Positions 46,904-55,674 of a stretch of 64,000 nucleotides of DNA are shown here, piece by piece. Below the pieces are notes generated by a model. That model saw only the letters and a list, made by a program, of their open reading frames with translations. It searched no databases and was not told the origin of the DNA. This DNA comes from Flammeovirga aprica JL-4 (GTDB taxonomy: Bacteria > Bacteroidota > Bacteroidia > Cytophagales > Flammeovirgaceae). The stretch lies in contig NZ_JABANE010000014.1 of assembly GCF_012844305.1 (NCBI RefSeq), positions 42,487-106,486 on the forward strand. The letters are read 5' to 3'. The first letter of the stretch is position 1. The number at the start of each line of letters is the position of its first letter. The position numbers and the translations under genes are program-made.

Positions 46904-47155
46904 TACATTATTTTTAAATGATTCTTACCGCTAAAATAATCAACTCATTCCACAAATTTCTAAAACTTTTCACCTCAAAAGGCATGATATTATTATTACT
47001 TGAATATGAAATATTTAGATTTTGTCATCCTACAGTAATCAATTGTCATAAACAGACAAATATTCCAGTAATTTCAACAAATATCTTTACCTTACGTATT
47101 AGAAAAGATATTTTGAAATGGAGTAATTAAATTTTTAACAAAACTCAAAAGACAG

Positions 47156-47647
47156 ATGAAAGCATTAACACTATTTTCTTTTCTTCTCTTTTTCACATCA
47201 ACATTGTTTGCACAAGAGAAGTTGCTATTAGATAAGGAATATACTTATAAAATGGATTACAAGGCCTTCAAAAAACTATATAAAAAGGAGGACGATAGAG
47301 ATAAAAAAGAATTTATAATTTATGATGGATTAAAAGCATATAAGAAAAATATGTCGGGTTATTATGTGGCCTATAAATGTAAATTCAATGCTCAACGTAA
47401 ATTAATTGGTTTTGATATTCAGTTTGTAGCTGATTCTAAAGAAGATGTTAGAGATATTTCAGTTTCTTATATGCAAGAATTAGTGAATGAACATGGATAT
47501 GAGCAAAAGAAAGTAGGAGGAACCAAAGTCGCTTATGAAAAAGATATTTTCTCCTACAAGTTCCAGACTTTAGGTTACGATTATATCGATAAAAGACATA
47601 AAAAGTGGGTAGCAAAATATCAAATGAGAGCTTACGACCACAATTAA
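47156..47647 (+). CDS. secreted hypothetical protein, 163 aa
   Basis: It has a clear Sec signal peptide (1-20, MKALTLFSFLLFFTSTLFAQ). The mature part is strongly basic and rich in Lys and Tyr (KLYKKEDDRDKKEFIIYDGL, KRHKKWVAKYQM), with no Cys after the signal. I do not recognise the family. It is probably periplasmic or outer-membrane associated. It stands alone with its own strong terminator. The 46904-47155 gap upstream contains no convincing gene. Confidence 0.72.
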   Translation: MKALTLFSFLLFFTSTLFAQEKLLLDKEYTYKMDYKAFKKLYKKEDDRDKKEFIIYDGLKAYKKNMSGYYVAYKCKFNAQRKLIGFDIQFVADSKEDVRDISVSYMQELVNEHGYEQKKVGGTKVAYEKDIFSYKFQTLGYDYIDKRHKKWVAKYQMRAYDHN

Positions 47648-47652
47648 GAATA

Positions 47653-47694
47653 AACAGCCGGAATCTATATTAAAAGTTCCGGCTGTTTTTTATT
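47653..47694 (+). terminator. intrinsic terminator after the 163-aa gene
   Basis: AACAGCCGGAA (47653-47663) and TTCCGGCTGTT (47677-47687) form a perfect 11-bp stem followed by TTTTATTT. It may also act weakly for the convergent permease gene. Confidence 0.9.
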
Positions 47695-49029
47695 TCATCC
47701 AATCTCTCCTATTTCTTCAGTTTTATATTCCTTTTGAAAAACAATAAAATAAAGATAGCTTCCCCCTAAGATTCCTAAAAATACCCCAGCCAAAACCAAG
47801 TTATAATAGGTCATCGCCAATAAGGAAACTGTTGCAATCACCAACGCAATAGCAGGTGTAATTGGATACAAAGGAACTTTATAAGACCTTTTCAATTCTG
47901 GTTTATTGTTTCTCAAAGCAAATAAGCTAAGCATAGAAATAATATACAGTGTCAAAGCACCGAAGCAGGCTATAGTGATAATTTCTCCCGTCTTACCCGT
48001 AAAAAGAGCTACAATCCCTATACACATATTGACAATTAATGCATTCATTGGTGTTTTATATTTTGAATGCACTCTGCCTAATCCTTTAGGAGCATACCCT
48101 ACCCTTCCAAATTCGAAAGTTGATCTTCCTGCGGCCAAAATAATTCCATGAAAAGAAGCAATCAGCCCTAATAATCCAATTCCAATTAACAGCTTATAAA
48201 GTATATGACCCTCACTCACTACTTGCCCTAAAGCCAAGGGTAAGGGTGAATCTGAAGCAACTGTAGAACCTGCAGGATAAACTACTTTTTCCCAACCGCC
48301 TACTCCTACAGCAGAAAGAAATGTAAGAATACATAAGAATACCAATGTGGCAATGGCTGAACCAAAGCCTAAATAAATACTCCTTTGTGGGTTTTTCGTT
48401 TCTTCGGCAACATTTGCAATCCCTTCAATTGCTAGAAAAAACCAAATAGCAAACGGTATAGCAGCAAATATCCCTTCATAGCCGAAAGGCAATGCATTCA
48501 TCTTTAGATTTTGAAATTCGAAATGAGGTAAAGTAAATCCTGCAAAAAGCAACAATTCAAATACTGCTAAAACTGTAATTATTAATTCAAAAGATGCCGC
48601 TAAATGAACTCCAAAAATATTTATGGCTGTAAAAATAAAATAGGCTCCAATGGAGAAATAAATCACATCGATATCTGGATATAAAAGATGAAGATAAGCT
48701 CCAATTGCAGCGGCTATTGCTGGAGGAGCAAAGATAAATTCAATATTTTGGGCCATTCCCCCAATAAAACCAAAGTGTTTTCCCAAACCTCTATGAGCAT
48801 ATTCAAAGGCTCCACCTGCTTTAGGAATTGCACAAGATAGTTCAGTATAAGAAAGTGTAAAGGCCACATACATAATGATAATAAAGAAAGTGGCGATCGC
48901 TAATCCAAGCGTTCCCCCTTCTGCAAGCCCTAAGTTCCAGCCAAAGTACATACCTGATATGACGTAACCGACGCCTAGCCCCCATAACATCAGGGGTGTT
49001 AATGTTTTTGATAATTGTGAGTTGCTCAT
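47695..49029 (-). CDS. APC-superfamily permease, ethanolamine-permease-like
   Basis: This is a twelve-helix inner-membrane importer of the amino acid/polyamine/organocation superfamily. The N-terminal WGLGVGYVISGMYFGWNLGL and ELSCAIPKAGGAFEYAHRGL, plus IEGIANVAEETKNPQRSIYL, most resemble ethanolamine permeases (Eat). No ethanolamine ammonia-lyase genes are nearby, so an amino acid substrate remains possible. The length of 444 is normal. It starts 78 bases after the acyl-CoA ligase stop, separated from it by a terminator. Confidence 0.85.
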   Translation of the reverse strand: MSNSQLSKTLTPLMLWGLGVGYVISGMYFGWNLGLAEGGTLGLAIATFFIIIMYVAFTLSYTELSCAIPKAGGAFEYAHRGLGKHFGFIGGMAQNIEFIFAPPAIAAAIGAYLHLLYPDIDVIYFSIGAYFIFTAINIFGVHLAASFELIITVLAVFELLLFAGFTLPHFEFQNLKMNALPFGYEGIFAAIPFAIWFFLAIEGIANVAEETKNPQRSIYLGFGSAIATLVFLCILTFLSAVGVGGWEKVVYPAGSTVASDSPLPLALGQVVSEGHILYKLLIGIGLLGLIASFHGIILAAGRSTFEFGRVGYAPKGLGRVHSKYKTPMNALIVNMCIGIVALFTGKTGEIITIACFGALTLYIISMLSLFALRNNKPELKRSYKVPLYPITPAIALVIATVSLLAMTYYNLVLAGVFLGILGGSYLYFIVFQKEYKTEEIGEIG

Positions 49030-49047
49030 TTGAAATAGTTTTATTGT

Positions 49048-49085
49048 GAAAAAATAAAAGCCTCATACATCAACATATGAGGCTT
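49048..49085 (-). terminator. terminator of the acyl-CoA ligase gene
   Basis: AAGCCTCATA (49058-49067) and TATGAGGCTT (49076-49085) form a 10-bp stem. On the minus strand it is followed by TTATTTTTTC. Confidence 0.82.
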
Positions 49086-49107
49086 ATATAGAATTCGTAA
49101 GTATTCT

Positions 49108-50748
49108 TTATTCAAAAATTACAGTTTCTGATTTATCAAACCAATCACTGTAATACGGACTATGAATTTTTTCTAAATGATTTCTTTTCAACTTTAAAGT
49201 TGGAGTCAATAAACCATTATCAATCGTCCAATCTTCTTTCATTACAATTGCTTTTGCCACTTTCTCATAGTTAGGAAGCGTTCCATTCAAACTTTTCAAA
49301 GACTCTTGGATAGAAGTTCGCAACGCATCTTGAGAAAGATCTTTTCCTACTTCAGATGGAACGATCAAAGCAATTGGCTGTGGAATTCCCGTTCCGACAA
49401 CACATACTTGCTCGATATTAGCATTATCTGAAAGTGGTAATTCAAGATGATTTGGAGAAATATACTTTCCTTTATCCGTCTTAAATTGGTCTTTAACTCT
49501 ACCTACAATAGACAAATAGCCATCATGATCGTATTCTCCCAAATCTCCAGTTCTCAAATACCCCTCATCATCAAAAAGCTCTTTTGTCTTCTCCTCGTCG
49601 TTATAATAACCTAATGTCAAGCAATCACTTAGAAGACAAACTTCTCCTTCAGGAGAAAGCTTCGTTTTGATATGATCATATTTCTGCCCTACGGTACCAA
49701 TCCTATTCATACCTGGGAAATTCATATGCGACACACAAATATCCTCAGACATTCCATATCCCTGATTCACATCAATACCCAATTTCTTGAACCACTCTTG
49801 TAGATCAGGTGAAATTGGAGCAGCACCAGATATCACAGAAACAGCTTCTTGGAAACCTAAAGCTGAAGTGATTTTCTTTTTGATGACATTATTGATAATT
49901 GGAATTTTGAGCAATAAATCCAATCTACTTTGAGGCATTTTCTTTAAAATACTCTCCTGGAACTTTTGGAAAATTCTAGGAACAGCAAAGAACATATGAG
50001 GTTTTGCTTCTGCCAAGTTTGCTGGAAAGGATTCCAATGACTCTGGGAACGCAATACTTCCACCCAAGTAAACACCAATAAATTCATAAGCTGCTCTTTC
50101 AGCAATATGTGCTAATGAAAGAAACGCGAAGAATCGAGGATGTCTTGGCAAGGTAAAATGATGCTCAAATTCTGCTACAGCAAATTCAACACTACCGTAA
50201 CTGTGCATCACTCCTTTTGGATTTCCAGTGGTACCTGATGTATACAAAATTGTCATCAAGTCTTCTTTCGCAGGTTTATGCACATCTTGAATAGGACTTG
50301 ATTTCTCAACCAAATTATCCCATCCATAATCTTCATTGACACCATGCATTTCAACGCCAATTTTTGGAATACCTTGAATACCTTCCTTCTGGGATGCATA
50401 GTCATCTAACTTCCCAACAAATATGGCTTTTGAACCACTATGTTCTAGAATTAATTGAATAGTAGCTTTATCTGTGGTAGGATAAATTGGAATACTAATA
50501 CAACCGGCCATCAAAATAGCCAAATCGGCCATAATCCAATGCGAACAGTTTTTGGATAAAATAGCGATGTGGCTCCCTTTCTCCATTCCCATGTCCTGCA
50601 AAGCAGTGGCCATTCTTCTAATCTGATCCCCTGCTTCCTGAAAAGACAATGTTATTTTTCTACCATGAATATTCTGATGCAAAAAGGGCTGGTTAGGGGT
50701 TTCCTTTTCCCATTTCTGAAAAGCATCTAAAACAGATATAAAGCTCAT
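49108..50748 (-). CDS. long-chain-fatty-acid-CoA ligase (AMP-forming)
   Basis: This enzyme activates fatty acids to acyl-CoA through an acyl-adenylate. The AMP-binding P-loop is YTSGTTGNPKG (169-179). Other adenylation motifs are VISGAAPISPDLQEWF, QGYGMSEDICVSH, the A8-type YLRTGDLGEYDHDGYLSIVG and VKDQFKTDKGKYISP. At 546 residues it is slightly shorter than the 590-residue forms common in this phylum and has a reduced C-terminal lobe. It probably associates with the inner face of the membrane. It is the only gene of its transcript as far as can be seen. Confidence 0.9.
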   Translation of the reverse strand: MSFISVLDAFQKWEKETPNQPFLHQNIHGRKITLSFQEAGDQIRRMATALQDMGMEKGSHIAILSKNCSHWIMADLAILMAGCISIPIYPTTDKATIQLILEHSGSKAIFVGKLDDYASQKEGIQGIPKIGVEMHGVNEDYGWDNLVEKSSPIQDVHKPAKEDLMTILYTSGTTGNPKGVMHSYGSVEFAVAEFEHHFTLPRHPRFFAFLSLAHIAERAAYEFIGVYLGGSIAFPESLESFPANLAEAKPHMFFAVPRIFQKFQESILKKMPQSRLDLLLKIPIINNVIKKKITSALGFQEAVSVISGAAPISPDLQEWFKKLGIDVNQGYGMSEDICVSHMNFPGMNRIGTVGQKYDHIKTKLSPEGEVCLLSDCLTLGYYNDEEKTKELFDDEGYLRTGDLGEYDHDGYLSIVGRVKDQFKTDKGKYISPNHLELPLSDNANIEQVCVVGTGIPQPIALIVPSEVGKDLSQDALRTSIQESLKSLNGTLPNYEKVAKAIVMKEDWTIDNGLLTPTLKLKRNHLEKIHSPYYSDWFDKSETVIFE

Positions 50749-50841
50749 AGTTAAGTTTTCTATTTAATGTTTGAGTTCGGAAATAATGAATAGTAAGTTT
50801 AATAAAAATGCTAATATTTAGTAACATTAACAAATCATTTT

Positions 50842-53800
50842 CTAGAATAATGCAATTAAATTCATACTTCCTATGTGTATACTGTTAGAATCTTCCGATT
50901 TTCTACCATCATACTGCACCCTCAATTGCATACCATTAAACAAACTTTGAGTCCACGAAAGATTCCACTTCAAATTCACCCCTTCATTTAAAGCATCCAA
51001 CATTTCATAACCAATAGCTGAATTTGGATCTCCATCATAAGTTTGCATTATAGCTGAAAAACGTCCTGTAATCGTAAATAAAGAAGCTTTATTCCACTTC
51101 GCTTCTAATGAGAATTCTTGAATTTGAGCATTTTCTTCATTGGTCTCTGCATTCACCTCTCCTACTTTTCTCTTAATGCTATAACCTAATGAATAACGCA
51201 TAAAGATAGAAGGCTGAAAAGAGATAGAAGGTGTTATCCCCACCTCATTAATTCCATAATTTCTATCCTCTAAATAATCTGATCCTGAATTTACAGTTCG
51301 TTGAAACCCTTCCAACTTCAAAGTGAGCATTTTACTGACATTCACTCTACCTCCAAGTGTATATCTTATATCTTGTCTTACCTCTCTTCCTTGTGTCAAT
51401 AATTGGGTATTTTCTAAAGAAACTATTCTAAAGTCTCCTCCATAAAAAGGATTGTTTCTATTAAAAAACAAGGTATTTCTAAAAGCATAATTGTACGCTA
51501 ACATCTCCTCGGCATTCACACTTCCTGGAAATGGAGAATACCTCCCCCATATATCATCTGTTAAACTTTTTTTATCTACCAATAAGGAAGCATTATTAGA
51601 AAACTTAGCCACGATCTTTTTAAGGGATTCCTTCTTTTGCCACTTATTTGGTGTTTTTAAGTTTAACCTTAGATTTAAAGTAGATCGATAAGCAGGAATA
51701 TAATCATCAGTTGGAGTGTAAAACCTAGCAAATTGTCGTTCATCAGGATTTTGGGCTAAAAAGAACTCATTCTGATCCTGAATCCCGTCACCATTCAGGT
51801 CCCTCCAAGTATGCGTTCCTCTACCATCTTCAACACGCACATAAACAAACTCCCTCAACAATTCTCTAGATGACGATACTGTATAAGTACCATTTAGTTT
51901 TCCTATTCCTTGACCAAAATTAATTCCACCGACTAAACGTCCTTGTACAGATTCCTCATCAGAAGGTTCCGTTAAAAAATAATCTTTCCACTTCCTATAC
52001 GTCGCCTCCAATTGAATATTCCCTCTTCTCCCCGACTTTCCCACACTCAACTGATAAGTATTGGCAATAGTCTGTAATTCCATTTTACCATTTTGAGGTC
52101 CTTTATCCTCTCTATAAGAATAATTAAAGTTGAAATTCCACTTCAAACTATCTCCATTTCTCAAATAAGCTTTATGTTCTTCAAAATTCATCCATGAATA
52201 AACTACTGAATCAGTTCCTATGACTTTTGTAGCTTGCTGATCCAATTTATATTTATAACCAGGAATAATTCTATTACCCTTATAAAAAACAGATCCATTC
52301 AACCTCAACCAATCTGCCTGATGATTTTCATTCAATAACTGAGAACTCATGGTATAAGCGTCACCTCCAAAATTAAATTTTCCAAAATGATATTTTAAGG
52401 ATGCATCGTGCTGATGTCCATTAATAACATTTTCTCTATCCCGTTGTGCAAAATTATAAGCAAGACTTCTATTCTTTTTATCTTTTAATTGGACTCCACC
52501 TTCAAAATAAACTTCTTCACCTTGAGGCACTTCTTCATAATTTAAAGCCCAGTTTCGATCAAACTCAATACTTCTAAAACGATCTACTGCATTAAAATTT
52601 TCATCAATTTGCATCATTGAGGCATGAGTTGACAAGAAATATTGACTACCTAAAGGTCTATTTTCAGATTGAATACCTACATTTATAGCACCTCCTTGAT
52701 TATTTTCATTATCAATCGTTGAAAATAAATTAATATCACGGTGAGATAATGCCCCTTCAAAATTTACAGACTCATAATTCGTAATTTTATAACTTCCTCC
52801 TGCTGTAATCATCTGTTTACTATTCGGTGCCTCTAATCTTCCAACAGGTAAATAACGCCCTTGCCTCACTCCATTTTCCGGTGAAACCCATTTATAATAT
52901 CTACCAAAAGAAGTCACCTCATCCAATACATAATCACCATTTCCTTGTCCCACATCTGAAAAACCCGCACTGTACAAAGGATCATCACCTGCATTAGCCC
53001 TTCTTAAACACAAAACATTTTCACCTCCAACAGTCACTGTATCTACTTGCGTATACAAAATTCTATTAGGATCATACACTAATACGGTATCTATTGCTGG
53101 CACAATTGCATTTTGCAAACTATCCCCAATTCCAGCTAAAACACGCTTTTCTTCATCCGATAAAGAATAAAAAAGACTGCTATTCCGGTCATCTTTCTCC
53201 TGATAAAAATTAAAGAAAGCCTCCCACTTCTTCCCTTTCATCAAATGACTAGCTTCCATTATCGTTCGGCTATAATACTGTGTAGCATACTCATAATCAA
53301 TTCTAATTCTAGTATACTGCGTAATCAAAACTTTCTCAGTAAAAGTCACTTCTGCCAAATTATAATCAATCACATAATCAGCATCAAATCCCCTTTCCAA
53401 TAGCTTCCCATCAATATATACTTTCTCAGAATTGGCAATCACTACTATATTACTTTCTCCATTTGGTCCTCTCAGTCGATAAGGTCCCAAAACTCCATCT
53501 AAAGGAGTGATTTGAGCAGAATAAAACTGTCCTTTAGCAATAGAAATACCTCCTTTTGTAACTGATCTCACCTTAGAAGAATCATTACCCAACATAACCT
53601 TAGCCTGAGCACCTTGAACATTTTTATTATATCGAAGGAAAACTCCTGGATTATTTTTCATTACAATATCACCAGCAGATAATTGCGCATTTTTATGATC
53701 TAATTCAATATAAACCCTATCAAAATCCTGTATTTGTTGTGTATTCCCTTCCGGTTGAAAAGGTAAATCCTGATCCGTTAGTATTGCAGTCAACTTCACA

Positions 53801-54381
53801 TCATCTGTAATATTTCCCTGTAATTGTAAGTTCATAGCAGAATTCACAAACACATCTTGAGAGTTACCCATTGATATACCCCTAGAAATACTACCTGTTT
53901 TCTCAATATTGGGAGCACTAAACAATTCCTCTTTCTTTTGCTTCTCCTCTATTTCTAAAATATACCGATCATTTCTATGATCAAGACCATATCCTCCTGC
54001 CTTATAAACTTCTTGAGAACGATGTTGTAAATTATTGGATAAATAATCAGGATAAGTTCTATACTCAATCAACGCTTTGATTGATTGATCTGTAATAATA
54101 TCACCATTTGCATAAGATAAACGGACAATATTTCTATCATCAATATTAAATTTCAACTGCAAACCTTCAGGTCTAGTTTCTTTAACCCTCAAAGAAGAAT
54201 GAAATATAGTAGCAGTATCAAGACATACTTCACCAACACCCACCCATTTCTCCTTTAAAAGAGAAGTTTGTGCATCCACAACATTAGAAATGATAAAACA
54301 GAGGAGGATTAATAAAAATCTATGCAAGAGTTTTTTTATCAATAAAAATGAAAAGTGTGTCCAGAAAATATTTCCTTCCAT
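50842..54381 (-). CDS. large outer-membrane protein of unknown function
   Basis: This is an exported protein of about 1180 residues. A signal peptide ends SNVVDAQ. The mature N-terminus (to about 400) is beta-rich with ITDDVKLTAILTDQDLPFQP and a strand-rich AGDIVMKNNPGVFLRYNK region. The C-terminal two thirds look like alternating strands of a big beta-barrel, ending with an aromatic residue (MNLIALF). A calcium-loop-like DLNGDGIQDQNE lies near residue 890. The open frame extends to 54447, but that extension is encoded by a palindromic repeat and is unlikely to be real. ATG 54381 is used here. TTG 54342 would give the cleaner signal peptide MIKKLLHRFLLILL. Confidence 0.75.
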   Translation of the reverse strand: MEGNIFWTHFSFLLIKKLLHRFLLILLCFIISNVVDAQTSLLKEKWVGVGEVCLDTATIFHSSLRVKETRPEGLQLKFNIDDRNIVRLSYANGDIITDQSIKALIEYRTYPDYLSNNLQHRSQEVYKAGGYGLDHRNDRYILEIEEKQKKEELFSAPNIEKTGSISRGISMGNSQDVFVNSAMNLQLQGNITDDVKLTAILTDQDLPFQPEGNTQQIQDFDRVYIELDHKNAQLSAGDIVMKNNPGVFLRYNKNVQGAQAKVMLGNDSSKVRSVTKGGISIAKGQFYSAQITPLDGVLGPYRLRGPNGESNIVVIANSEKVYIDGKLLERGFDADYVIDYNLAEVTFTEKVLITQYTRIRIDYEYATQYYSRTIMEASHLMKGKKWEAFFNFYQEKDDRNSSLFYSLSDEEKRVLAGIGDSLQNAIVPAIDTVLVYDPNRILYTQVDTVTVGGENVLCLRRANAGDDPLYSAGFSDVGQGNGDYVLDEVTSFGRYYKWVSPENGVRQGRYLPVGRLEAPNSKQMITAGGSYKITNYESVNFEGALSHRDINLFSTIDNENNQGGAINVGIQSENRPLGSQYFLSTHASMMQIDENFNAVDRFRSIEFDRNWALNYEEVPQGEEVYFEGGVQLKDKKNRSLAYNFAQRDRENVINGHQHDASLKYHFGKFNFGGDAYTMSSQLLNENHQADWLRLNGSVFYKGNRIIPGYKYKLDQQATKVIGTDSVVYSWMNFEEHKAYLRNGDSLKWNFNFNYSYREDKGPQNGKMELQTIANTYQLSVGKSGRRGNIQLEATYRKWKDYFLTEPSDEESVQGRLVGGINFGQGIGKLNGTYTVSSSRELLREFVYVRVEDGRGTHTWRDLNGDGIQDQNEFFLAQNPDERQFARFYTPTDDYIPAYRSTLNLRLNLKTPNKWQKKESLKKIVAKFSNNASLLVDKKSLTDDIWGRYSPFPGSVNAEEMLAYNYAFRNTLFFNRNNPFYGGDFRIVSLENTQLLTQGREVRQDIRYTLGGRVNVSKMLTLKLEGFQRTVNSGSDYLEDRNYGINEVGITPSISFQPSIFMRYSLGYSIKRKVGEVNAETNEENAQIQEFSLEAKWNKASLFTITGRFSAIMQTYDGDPNSAIGYEMLDALNEGVNLKWNLSWTQSLFNGMQLRVQYDGRKSEDSNSIHIGSMNLIALF

Positions 54382-54442
54382 TCCCCTCTCATCATCATAA
54401 GCCCACGACTTAAGTCGTGGGCTTATGATGATGAGAGGGGAA
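54381..54442. repeat. 62-bp perfect palindrome, core CCCACGACTTAAGTCGTGGG (copy 1)
   Basis: Two 31-bp arms meet without a loop between 54411 and 54412 and are perfectly complementary. The core is shared with elements at 61434, 62039, 62969 and 63908. The outer arm (TTCCCCTCTCATCATCATA and its mirror) is not fully shared. It sits between the divergent outer-membrane protein and polysaccharide genes. Confidence 0.95.
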
Positions 54443-54756
54443 ATCACTTAAGTTTAGACAAATTGATTTTCCAAAGATAGAAAAAATACAATATCCAAGA
54501 AAAACACCTTATACAATCGATTTTAAGCATAAAACACAGCATTTAAACCAAAACTTAAACGAACATTCATTCAAAGAATTGAACTAAATAATTTTTTTAG
54601 GCTATATTGCAACCTTAAATATTACGGATGATTGAAAAATCTTAATAAACAAACTGAGCTTTACTTTCATTTCATTAAAACTGAATAAACTTTTAGAATA
54701 CTTTTTGCATGAAAGTTGTTACTGTGCAACTTTTAAGGAAATTATATCCGATAATG

Positions 54757-54764
54757 TAACTTTG
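54757..54764 (+). promoter_or_regulatory. candidate promoter of the polysaccharide operon
   Basis: TAACTTTG matches TAnnTTTG; TTTT at 54731-54734 may serve as a weak -33 element. Transcription would leave a leader of about 80 bases before the TTG start at 54854. In this leader GTTCTGAAAAAG (54769-54780) and CTTTTCAGGAAC (54805-54816) can pair imperfectly. The rest of the 54443-54853 gap is AT-rich with no gene seen. Confidence 0.45.
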
Positions 54765-54853
54765 GGTAGTTCTGAAAAAGCTCTCAGTTAAATATTGTTT
54801 TTCACTTTTCAGGAACGAAAACTTTTTGGATTAACTTTTTAAATTACAAACAC

Positions 54854-55669
54854 TTGAATTCCAAGAAACTTTTATATTTTTTGATAGGACTTACCCTAAG
54901 TGTAAGCAGCTGTGTTTCAAACAAGAAATTAACTTACCTAAAACACGAAGGAGAGCTCAAAGAGGAGGTCACTTATGATTCTGTTTACAGAACAACTCCC
55001 AGTGTTCCACTCGCATTAAATACAATACGACCTTTTGATCAGATATTAGTAGAAGTAAAAACGGTTACTCCTCCGGAATATAACCCTTTTGCTTACGTTG
55101 AAAGTGTTGCAGGAAATAACGTTGCAAATATTCAACATCCAGAACAAGGTAGCTTATTAGGATATACAATAAACGAAGATGGTGATGTAGATTTACCATT
55201 GATTGGAAATATAAAGCTAGCAGGCCTCACTTTTTCACAAGCCGAATTCAAAATTAAGGAAATCCTTAACGAAATGATGGATAATCCTGCTGTAAGGATT
55301 AAACTATTAAACTTTAGATACTCAATTTTAGGAGAAGTAATGAAACCTGGCATATATGGTACTTTTAGTAGAGAAATGTCGATTTTAGAAGCTGTTGCTA
55401 AAGCTGGTGGAGTGAAAGAATTTGGAGATAGAGCCAAGGTAAAACTTCTCAGAAAAAATGGAGCTACCATGGAAACGATCTATCTCAACTTAAACGATGA
55501 ATCATTTATCAATAGCCCTTATTATTACCTACAACAAGAAGATGTTCTAGTTGTCCTTCCTATAAAGAGAAGACCAACCTTAGAATACGTACAAAAAAAT
55601 GTATCTATCGTAGCCTCTGTTACAGCTATGCTAGTTTCTATTGTAACCCTAATTACTGTTAATCGATAA
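54854..55669 (+). CDS. polysaccharide export lipoprotein (Wza/BexD-like)
   Basis: This is the outer-membrane export channel component for an extracellular polysaccharide. The lipoprotein signal ends SVSSC (Cys20). The Poly_export domain (about 55-145) has IRPFDQILVEVK and YTINEDGDVDLPLIGNIKLA. A SLBB-like domain (about 150-235) has YSILGEVMKPGIYGTFSREM and ILEAVAKAGGVKEFGDRAKV. A C-terminal hydrophobic segment (VSIVASVTAMLVSIVTLITV) resembles the Wza transmembrane helix. The start is TTG at 54854; there is no in-frame ATG upstream. It is the first gene of the operon, 5 bases before the kinase gene. Confidence 0.9.
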   Translation: MNSKKLLYFLIGLTLSVSSCVSNKKLTYLKHEGELKEEVTYDSVYRTTPSVPLALNTIRPFDQILVEVKTVTPPEYNPFAYVESVAGNNVANIQHPEQGSLLGYTINEDGDVDLPLIGNIKLAGLTFSQAEFKIKEILNEMMDNPAVRIKLLNFRYSILGEVMKPGIYGTFSREMSILEAVAKAGGVKEFGDRAKVKLLRKNGATMETIYLNLNDESFINSPYYYLQQEDVLVVLPIKRRPTLEYVQKNVSIVASVTAMLVSIVTLITVNR

Positions 55670-55674
55670 CCATC

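Noticed and set aside
46918..47130. 70-residue plus-strand open frame upstream of the 163-residue secreted protein
   Set aside because: The composition is that of random AT-rich DNA, there is no start context or recognisable motif, and it fills a divergent promoter region.
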